This document shows positions 1 through 5,798 of a stretch of 10,510 nt of DNA, piece after piece. The position numbers and the translations under genes are program-made. This stretch comes from Oscillospiraceae bacterium (GTDB lineage: Bacteria > Bacillota > Clostridia > Oscillospirales > Ruminococcaceae), in the NCBI GenBank assembly GCA_031285645.1, contig JAITVU010000423.1:1-10510 (forward strand), written 5' to 3'. A model generated the notes under the pieces. The model had not been told where the DNA came from. It was given only the letters and a program-made list of their open reading frames with translations, and did no database searches. Each line of letters starts with the position of its first letter. Position 1 is the stretch's first letter.

Positions 1-1
1 C

Positions 2-1549
2 ATCATGGCGATGATACCGGGGCTCAACAGCCTCTTTATTCTGCTCAACCACTCGTATTACGCCCGCTGGTTTTACATGCCCATTTTACTGATGGCGCTG
101 GCGACGGTGCGCGCGCTCGAGGATGCGGCGTACGAGCGGCACGCCTTCAAGCGGGCGCTGCGGTGGTGCGCGCTCATCACGGCGGTCTTTGTGGCGGCGA
201 GCGGGCTGACGCCCAATTTTGACGAGGAGGGCGCGCTGAAGTTCGGCATGGCCGAGGACAGCTTCATGCTCTGGGGCTCCGCGATTTTCGCCATAGCGGG
301 CCTTGCGCTCACGGCCCTGGTTGTGCTGAAGCTGCGCCATCACAGAAATTTCATTCGTTTTACCGGCCTTGGCGTGGCCTTTGTGTCCGTCGTATTCACA
401 ATCTTTTTCATGGCCAACGGCAAAAACACGTTTGAGCGTTCGCAGTACGTCATCAACACGGCGATCAAGGGCCGCGACATGATTGATTTGCCGGACACCC
501 CCTTTGCCAGGGCCGATGCTTATGACGCGATGGACAATCTGCTGATGTTCTGGCATCTGCCGAATATACAGGCGTTCCACAGCATCGTCCCGCCGTCCAT
601 CATGGAGTTTTACCCCGAAGTGGGCGTCAAACGCGATGTGGGCAGCCGGCCGGAGAGCGATTATTACGCGCTGCGCCCGCTGCTGTCGGTGCGCTGGCTC
701 TTTATCCAGTCGGATAAGGACGAGCAGGAGCCCATGCCGGGCTACGTCAAATACGCCGAGCAGGTCGGCTTTAATATTTACGAGAATACAAACTTTATTC
801 CGATCGGCTTCACTTACGACCAGTATTTAAGCCGGGAAGAATTTGACGGGGTTCAGATGAGCTACCGGGACAACATCCTGCTCAGGGGCGTTGTGCTGGA
901 AGAGGAAAGCATCCTGCGCAATATGGATATCCTTGAGCCGCTTGACATCGGTGCGTTCGCGCCGTCGGAAGAGGTGCTCGCGCAGGACAGCGCGGACCGT
1001 GCGGCGTATACGGTGACTGATTTCGGCCGGGACCGATTCGGCTTCAGCGCCAAAGCTGATTTTGAAACGGACAGGCTTGTGTTTTTCAGCGTGCCCTGGG
1101 AGGAAGGCTGGACCGCGACGGTAAACGGCGCGCCGGTTCATATTGAAAAGGCCAATATCGGCTTTATGGCGGTGCGCGTACCCGCGGGTCCCGCCGATAT
1201 CCGCTTTGACTATATGACGCCCGGCCTCTTTGAGGGTATGATCATCACGAGCATAGCCGGTATCGCGCTGCTTGTGTACATCCTTGTCACGCGCCCGAAG
1301 CGCGGGCGCGCCCCTCTGACGACACAGCAGGTTAACGCCGCGATCGCGACCGGAAAAAGCGTCACGATTCCGGCGGACGAATACAGGGCGCTCTTTGACG
1401 CCAAACAGCGGGCTCAGGATTTGCAGCGGGCGCTCAACGAGGCCGCGGCGACCCGCATTGACGCCGCGCTGCCGCCGGATGAGCAGACGCTGCGTTTTGT
1501 GGATCCTGCGGATAATATTGATACGGATGAGGGGCCGCGGGGTGAATAA
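2..1549 (+). CDS. yfhO: YfhO-family membrane protein, C-terminal part (5' end outside window)
   Basis: The frame is open to the window edge, so this is the C-terminal portion of a larger polytopic protein; full YfhO proteins are usually 800-900 residues. Counting from the ATG at 5: the YYARWFYMPI segment (residues 18-27) is typical of the last part of the YfhO membrane domain. Hydrophobic segments follow at about 53-67, 88-109 and 119-136, then a soluble extracytoplasmic domain (about 140-405) containing VPWEEGWTATVNG and a GFMAVRVPAG stretch characteristic of the YfhO C-terminus. A final membrane helix lies at 411-429, followed by an unusually long charged tail of about 85 residues. In Bacillus subtilis, YfhO acts with the glycosyltransferase CsbB in adding sugars to lipoteichoic acid, as the GT-C-like transferase using an undecaprenyl-phosphate sugar. 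The next gene is a CsbB-like enzyme, which supports that role here; the acceptor polymer is unknown. Confidence 0.85.
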   Translation: MMAMIPGLNSLFILLNHSYYARWFYMPILLMALATVRALEDAAYERHAFKRALRWCALITAVFVAASGLTPNFDEEGALKFGMAEDSFMLWGSAIFAIAGLALTALVVLKLRHHRNFIRFTGLGVAFVSVVFTIFFMANGKNTFERSQYVINTAIKGRDMIDLPDTPFARADAYDAMDNLLMFWHLPNIQAFHSIVPPSIMEFYPEVGVKRDVGSRPESDYYALRPLLSVRWLFIQSDKDEQEPMPGYVKYAEQVGFNIYENTNFIPIGFTYDQYLSREEFDGVQMSYRDNILLRGVVLEEESILRNMDILEPLDIGAFAPSEEVLAQDSADRAAYTVTDFGRDRFGFSAKADFETDRLVFFSVPWEEGWTATVNGAPVHIEKANIGFMAVRVPAGPADIRFDYMTPGLFEGMIITSIAGIALLVYILVTRPKRGRAPLTTQQVNAAIATGKSVTIPADEYRALFDAKQRAQDLQRALNEAAATRIDAALPPDEQTLRFVDPADNIDTDEGPRGE

Positions 1550-1557
1550 CGCCTGTT

Positions 1558-1592
1558 AAGATGACAAAACTTAATTCAACTGTCATTTTATA
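1558..1592 (+). terminator. Possible weak terminator after the yfhO-like gene
   Basis: ATGACA (1561-1566) pairs with TGTCAT (1581-1586). Three further outer pairs, one a G-U wobble, extend the stem to 9 bp, and TTTTATA follows. The loop is 14 bases and the stem is AT-rich, so termination would be weak at best. It lies 8 bases past the stop codon. Confidence 0.3.
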
Positions 1593-1597
1593 CAGGT

Positions 1598-1667
1598 CCC
1601 GTCCATGAGGGCGGGGGAATCAAAACGGTAAAAGCGGCAATGGCGATACGGACAATCCGCCTTTACC
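1598..1667 (+). promoter_or_regulatory. Two hairpins in the glycosyltransferase leader
   Basis: The first hairpin (1598-1615) pairs CCCGTCC with GGGCGGG around an ATGA loop, with one T-G wobble. The second (1627-1667) pairs GGTAAAAGCGG with CCGCCTTTACC, 10 of 11 positions matching, around a 19-base loop. Within that loop GGCGAT (1642-1647) is complementary to ATCGCC (1669-1674) just downstream, so an alternative pairing exists. Together with the repeat hairpin at 1699-1731 almost the whole 237-base spacer can fold. No known riboswitch consensus was recognised. Confidence 0.4.
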
Positions 1668-1693
1668 AATCGCCTGATTTTTGACATCATATG

Positions 1694-1744
1694 GTGAACG
1701 AACGTCAAAACCGGACCTTTTTTGACGTTCGCTGAGTATAAAAG
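1694..1744 (+). repeat. 51-base leader repeat, copy 1 (perfect 12-bp hairpin)
   Basis: This segment is 43/51 identical, with no gaps, to 9137-9187. It contains a perfect inverted repeat: CGAACGTCAAAA (1699-1710) with TTTTGACGTTCG (1720-1731) around a 9-base loop. The last 15 bases, CGCTGAGTATAAAAG, are the same in both copies. It ends 42 bases before the GTG start of the glycosyltransferase. The T-run lies inside the stem rather than after it, so it is not a standard intrinsic terminator. TATAAA (1737-1742) resembles a -10 box but has no convincing -35 at 16-18 bases. The second copy also precedes a cell-envelope gene, which suggests a cis-regulatory element, though a small dispersed repeat is equally possible. 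Confidence 0.7.
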
Positions 1745-1746
1745 TT

Positions 1747-1776
1747 AAGGAGGAGCGGCTCCCGCGCTCTGCGCGG
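1747..1776 (+). promoter_or_regulatory. Distant, hairpin-covered Shine-Dalgarno of the glycosyltransferase
   Basis: AAGGAGG (1747-1753) is an excellent ribosome binding site, but the nearest credible start codon, GTG at 1787, is 33 bases further on. No ATG, GTG or TTG in any frame lies at normal spacing. GGAG (1752-1755) can pair with CTCC (1759-1762) over a CGG loop. CCGCGC (1762-1767) pairs perfectly with GCGCGG (1771-1776) over a TCT loop. Folding the second hairpin would shorten the effective spacing to about 18 bases; the first would hide part of the SD. Confidence 0.45.
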
Positions 1777-1786
1777 ACCGGCCGGC

Positions 1787-2755
1787 GTGAATTTGGCTGA
1801 TATTTTATATATTGTTGTGCCCTGCTACAACGAGGAATCGGTGCTCGGTGAAACATCCGCCCGCCTTAAAATAAAAATGCAGGGACTGATCGCCGCGAGG
1901 CGCATCGCGCCTGAAAGCAAGGTGCTTTTTGTGGACGACGGCAGCAGAGACAAAACATGGGATATGATCGCCTCCCTGCATCATGCGGATTCCCTTTTCT
2001 CCGGCGTGAAGCTGGCGGGCAACAGGGGGCACCAGAATGCCCTCATGGCGGGGTTGATGACGGCGAAGGAACTGGCGGACGTGACCATATCGATGGACGC
2101 CGATTTGCAGGACGACATCGACTGCGTGGACAGGTTTCTGGATAAATACGCGGACGGCTGCGACATTGTTTACGGCGTGCGCAGCGACCGGAAGTCGGAC
2201 ACGGCGTTCAAGCGCGGAACGGCTCAGCTATTTTATAAAATCATGGCCGGTCTCGGCGTCAACATTGTTTACAATCACGCCGATTACCGCCTCATGAGTA
2301 AACGGGCCCTTGAGGGCCTCGCGCGTTTTCGCGAGGTCAACCTTTTCCTGCGCGGCATTGTGCCTTTGATCGGTTATAAAACCGATACGGTGGAATATGA
2401 GCGGGGCGAGCGCTTTGCGGGGGAATCCAAATACCCGCTCAGAAAAATGCTTTCCTTTGCGTGGGACGGCGTGTCCTCGTTCAGCGTGCGTCCCATCCGC
2501 ATGATCACTGTGTTGGGGTTTGTGGTTTTTGCCGTCAGCTTGTGCCTGATGGTGTATTCTCTTATTGTCAAGCTGCTCGGCCATACGGTGCCCGGCTGGT
2601 CCACGCTGATGATTTCGATTTGGCTTTTGGGGGGCCTTCAGCTTTTGGCGCTCGGCGTTATCGGCGAATATATAGGGAAGATTTACGGCGAAGTCAAGGC
2701 GCGCCCCCAATTTATTATTGAGACGGTGCTGGATGAGAACAGCCTTTGTCATTAA
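1787..2755 (+). CDS. GT2 family polyprenyl-phosphate glycosyltransferase (DPM1/GtrB/CsbB-like)
   Basis: This 322-residue inner-membrane enzyme should transfer a sugar from a nucleotide-sugar to undecaprenyl phosphate on the cytoplasmic face. A GT-A domain occupies about residues 5-225: VVPCYNEE (10-17), the nucleotide-binding FVDDGSRDKTW (48-58), the metal-binding motif DADLQDD (104-110), and the DYRLMS (166-171) and RGIVPLIGY (189-197) segments typical of DPM1/GtrB relatives. Two C-terminal membrane helices follow at about 238-264 and 274-296, the usual GtrB/CsbB topology and length. The GTG start at 1787 is chosen because it places the first beta strand at the N-terminus and no better in-frame start is available. 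The neighbour upstream is YfhO-like, the pairing known for CsbB-YfhO in B. subtilis lipoteichoic acid glycosylation. The sugar cannot be read from the sequence. An ArnC/GtrB-type role with another GT-C partner is the alternative. Confidence 0.9.
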   Translation: MNLADILYIVVPCYNEESVLGETSARLKIKMQGLIAARRIAPESKVLFVDDGSRDKTWDMIASLHHADSLFSGVKLAGNRGHQNALMAGLMTAKELADVTISMDADLQDDIDCVDRFLDKYADGCDIVYGVRSDRKSDTAFKRGTAQLFYKIMAGLGVNIVYNHADYRLMSKRALEGLARFREVNLFLRGIVPLIGYKTDTVEYERGERFAGESKYPLRKMLSFAWDGVSSFSVRPIRMITVLGFVVFAVSLCLMVYSLIVKLLGHTVPGWSTLMISIWLLGGLQLLALGVIGEYIGKIYGEVKARPQFIIETVLDENSLCH

Positions 2756-2839
2756 GGCGATTCTCATATCACGGCGCGTCAGCCGTCGTGAAAACAGGCC
2801 GTTTTAGGCCGCAGTCCGCCGTGACGATACGCCATTAAG

Positions 2840-2865
2840 AAACGACGACGGGTATCGTCGTTTTT
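2840..2865 (+). terminator. Rho-independent terminator of the yfhO-GT2 unit
   Basis: AAACGACGA (2840-2848) pairs with TCGTCGTTT (2855-2863) over a CGGGTA loop and runs into five T residues (2861-2865). It lies about 85 bases after the GT2 stop codon. A competing upstream arm, GACGATAC (2823-2830), is perfectly complementary to GTATCGTC (2852-2859), which would break the terminator stem. Confidence 0.75.
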
Positions 2866-2891
2866 ATGTTTAATATCAAGCGGTTATTTTA

Positions 2892-2917
2892 TGTCATTTT
2901 GAGCGAGGCGAAGAATA
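2892..2917 (+). repeat. Degenerate dispersed-repeat-like motif
   Basis: TGTCATTTTGAGCGAGGCG followed by AAGAATA closely resembles a motif of the form TGTCATTCTGAGCGAAGCG-AAGAAT that recurs in intergenic regions of many bacteria, including gut Clostridia. This comparison is from memory of such genomes, not a search. It directly precedes the hairpin array at 2918-3241 and may mark one edge of an inserted element. No second copy occurs in this window. Confidence 0.35.
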
Positions 2918-3241
2918 CCGCATTGGCTTGAAAACGGCATCGGGCTTAGCCGGTTTGCGGGTGAATGCGGCGTTTCACAGCCGGGGCTTGTTTCGTTGAC
3001 TTTTATTCTGTTATATTTTAGGATATAGTCAGACAACTTGAAAATGGGCACGCCATTTTCAAGCAGCGGACGATAGTCCGCTGGCAAGCGAAGCGTGCGT
3101 TTGGCTATGCAATCGAAACAAAAGCCGCCTTGGGCGGCTTCCTGCGGCACACAGTGCCGCAGGATTCAAAATGTACCATTTTGAATATGTTTGATTATAT
3201 TGTCATATAGGTTTAAAATTGTGTCGCAATTTTAAACCTAT
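2918..3241 (+). other. Dense hairpin array; candidate structured RNA or palindromic element
   Basis: Consecutive inverted repeats with almost no spacers fill this stretch. There is an interrupted stem at 2918-2960 and a 5-bp hairpin at 2961-2978. A long-range stem joins TTGTTTCG (2988-2995) plus TTG to CGAAACAA (3114-3121) plus CAA, enclosing hairpins at 3007-3033, 3037-3063 (11 bp), 3064-3083 (8 bp) and 3085-3103 (6 bp, one G-U). Then come perfect hairpins at 3122-3140 (8 bp, TTG loop), 3141-3163 (10 bp, ACA loop), 3164-3186 (10 bp, TAC loop) and 3207-3241 (15 bp). About 176 of the 254 bases from 2988 to 3241 can pair. No reading frame with recognisable protein similarity crosses it and no T-run follows the last hairpin. 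I do not recognise it as a known RNA family. Retron, group II intron and tmRNA features were not seen. Confidence 0.55.
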
Positions 3242-3260
3242 ACAGCTATAGTGATGAATA

Positions 3261-3323
3261 CCTGCCGGTGGATTGATGAAAAATGCCGGTTCCCGCCGAA
3301 GCAGGTTTTTAAGGCGGCGGGAA
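3261..3323 (+). promoter_or_regulatory. Two mutually exclusive hairpins before the lipoprotein gene
   Basis: CCTGC (3261-3265) can pair with GCAGG (3301-3305), which is followed at once by TTTTT (3306-3310), giving a terminator-like form with a 35-base loop. The 9-bp pair TTCCCGCCG (3290-3298) with CGGCGGGAA (3315-3323) crosses it and would exclude it. This has the outline of an attenuator, but the 5-bp stem is weak. Confidence 0.25.
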
Positions 3324-3348
3324 GAACCAAGCGGGAAGAGGGATTGCC

Positions 3349-4689
3349 ATGGGAGTGAGAATAGCGGCCACGGCGCTGGGCCTTGTATTGCTGTGCTCCT
3401 GCAGCGCGGCGAATCTGCCTGTCGCCGGCGTGAACGATTTACTCAAAACGCCGACGCTCAACCGTATGCAGGCCGAGATTTACGAGGCGCTGGAAGCCAC
3501 GTTATACCTGCCCGATATTGTTTACCGTTACCCTCAGCAGGGCGAAAACCGCACGCCCTTTATATTTTATGACCTCAGCGGGGACGGCAGGGATGAGGCC
3601 ATCGTTTTTTATTCCTTTGCGTCGAGGACATCGGAGATACGGGCGAAAATCCTGTGCCGGGATGACGACGGAAAGTGGTATTCTTTCAGCGACGTGCCCG
3701 GTCAGGGCGATCAGGTCGACTTTGTCGACTTTGCGTCCATCGCCTCGGCGGACCGGCCCAGTATGCTCATCGGCTGGCAGGATACGGCCCGCAGGGAATA
3801 CCACCTTGAAATATTTTCCATGAACGATGAAGCGTTTGTTAAGGAGGCGCAGCACAAATACGCGGCGTTTTCCATTGCGGATTACGGCGGCAATGAATTG
3901 TCTCAGATTGTGCTTGTGTCCAGGGAGAACCGCGGCCTGCCCTACGAAGTCCGCCTCATCGGCAGCCATAACGGCCAGGTGCGCCAGGTTGCGGCTGTGA
4001 CGCTCTTTGAGGATGTGGAATCGATTCTCCAAATGAAGCAGGGACGCCTTTGGGACGGCAGCATCGCCGTTTTCATCGACGAACTCCTGGACAACGAAAC
4101 GGTGGCCACGGAGATTATCCGCGTGTCGCCCCATGCCCTCAGCCTCGTGGCGGGGGCGAGCGCCGGACAGGAAGGCCTTCCCTGGGACTATTATCTCTCG
4201 ACGTTCCGTCCCGACAGGGTTTTATCGATCGATATCAACAATGACGACCTTGTGGAAATTCCGTATTCAGTGCCGATGCCCGGCGCCGAGGAAAGCGACG
4301 AGGCGACGCCGCTGACGCTGACAATGTATCGCCGCCCCACGGCGGAGGGCCTTGAATACGTGTGCGCGGCCGCGGTGAACAACGCCGACGGCTACATGGT
4401 TTTTTATCCCGAGCGCTGGCTCGAGCGCGTCAAGGTGGTTGACCATCCCGAGGCCGGGCAATGGCGTTTTTACGAGGTCGACGAGAGGAGCCTGGAGCCC
4501 ACTGTCGAGTTGCTGCGCGTGACGGTTTATTCAATGCGCGATTACAACGGGCAGGAATCGGATGAGAACATTTTACTTGCTACAAGAGGCGCGATGCAGT
4601 ATTATGGATATATCCCGGCGTCTTCCGCCGAGTCCGACCTGGCTGTGACGCCCGGGGAGGTCCGGGATGCGCTGTTTGTCCTGGCTTAG
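3349..4689 (+). CDS. Putative exported lipoprotein of unknown function
   Basis: The 446-residue product begins with a short signal peptide: R4, a hydrophobic run to L15, then a lipobox-like L-C-S-C with Cys18 as the probable lipidated residue (Cys16 is possible). The ATG at 3349 is preceded by AGAGG (3338-3342) at acceptable spacing. The mature protein has at least two acidic, calcium-loop-like strand turns, YDLSGDGRDEA (74-84) and SIDINNDDLVEI (293-304). A related ADYGGNELSQIVLV segment lies at 177-190. These resemble FG-GAP/VCBS-type propeller repeats, so an extracellular beta-rich fold is inferred. I do not recognise a named family. It ends about 280 bases before a response regulator-histidine kinase pair on the same strand, so it may be an accessory or target of that system. 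A promoter between them suggests separate transcription. Confidence 0.8.
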   Translation: MGVRIAATALGLVLLCSCSAANLPVAGVNDLLKTPTLNRMQAEIYEALEATLYLPDIVYRYPQQGENRTPFIFYDLSGDGRDEAIVFYSFASRTSEIRAKILCRDDDGKWYSFSDVPGQGDQVDFVDFASIASADRPSMLIGWQDTARREYHLEIFSMNDEAFVKEAQHKYAAFSIADYGGNELSQIVLVSRENRGLPYEVRLIGSHNGQVRQVAAVTLFEDVESILQMKQGRLWDGSIAVFIDELLDNETVATEIIRVSPHALSLVAGASAGQEGLPWDYYLSTFRPDRVLSIDINNDDLVEIPYSVPMPGAEESDEATPLTLTMYRRPTAEGLEYVCAAAVNNADGYMVFYPERWLERVKVVDHPEAGQWRFYEVDERSLEPTVELLRVTVYSMRDYNGQESDENILLATRGAMQYYGYIPASSAESDLAVTPGEVRDALFVLA

Positions 4690-4849
4690 AGGACCCCAAA
4701 AGCGCGCGGTGAGCATGTGGCCGGTATAAGCCGTCCCCGGCGGCGCGCGGCGACAGCCGTCAAGCGGAGTTCATAGTCAAACCGCTTAAAAAGCCTGCGG
4801 GCGATCGTTGAGTCGCTGCCTTTTAGTGCCTTGACGATATATGGCAGTG

Positions 4850-4879
4850 TTGATTCCTTATGATAATGATGACTACTAT
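4850..4879 (+). promoter_or_regulatory. Possible sigma-A promoter for the response regulator
   Basis: TTGATT (4850-4855) and TACTAT (4874-4879) are separated by 18 bases, a fair match to TTGACA-17-TATAAT. Transcription would start near 4886, giving a leader of about 80 bases that carries the 4896-4933 hairpin. It sits in the only sizeable gap before the two-component genes. Confidence 0.4.
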
Positions 4880-4895
4880 AGAGTGCGCCGCCCGG

Positions 4896-4933
4896 CGCCC
4901 GGGACCACGCCCCGCAGCACATGGTCCCGGGCG
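4896..4933 (+). promoter_or_regulatory. Strong GC-rich hairpin in the response regulator leader
   Basis: CGCCCGGGACCA (4896-4907) pairs perfectly with TGGTCCCGGGCG (4922-4933), 12 bp with a 14-base loop, ending 34 bases before the ATG. No T-run follows, so it is not an intrinsic terminator. GCGCC (4885-4889) with GGCGC (4894-4898) is a small competing hairpin. Translational or stability control is possible but not shown. Confidence 0.5.
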
Positions 4934-4967
4934 GGCGCGAACCCGTGCCGCGGAGAAACGAGGATAT

Positions 4968-5663
<696 letters not shown>

Positions 5664-5798
5664 TCTGTACCGCCTTGCGCGGCGCCGAAATAGTCAATCA
5701 ACTTAATATCCGCTACGATTTTCAGCGGCGATAATATCTGCCGGCACAAGCGGATTGAAGCCCCCCTGTATATTGATAAAATTCCGGCGGAGGTTTTT

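Noticed and set aside
86..580. Long minus-strand open frames opposite the yfhO, kinase and other genes.
   Set aside because: They are antisense shadows of well-supported genes in GC-rich sequence and show no family motifs.
1699..1731. CGAAC...GTTCG arms resembling a Gram-positive LexA (SOS) box.
   Set aside because: LexA boxes have four bases between the half-sites; here the half-sites are 23 bases apart, and the second copy has lost its downstream half-site.
2996..3024. TTGACT-17-TAGGAT as a promoter inside the hairpin array.
   Set aside because: The -10 match is only 4/6 and both boxes lie within the long-range stem and the first enclosed hairpin; a chance match is likely without transcript data.
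2918..3241. Retron msr-msd or group II intron explanation for the hairpin array.
   Set aside because: No reverse transcriptase gene lies in the window and no group II domain V-like sequence was seen.
4686..4850. A minus-strand open stretch of about 55 codons between the lipoprotein and response regulator genes, with ordinary-looking codons (reading LPYIVKALKGSDSTIARRLF near its start).
   Set aside because: No ATG, GTG or TTG with a ribosome binding site opens it, it runs on from the antisense of the response regulator, and no family was recognised. It could be a gene remnant but cannot be supported.
5755..5782. TTGAAG-16-TAAAAT as a promoter for the histidine kinase.
   Set aside because: The -10 would lie only 16 bases before the ATG, placing the ribosome binding site at the transcript's first bases.
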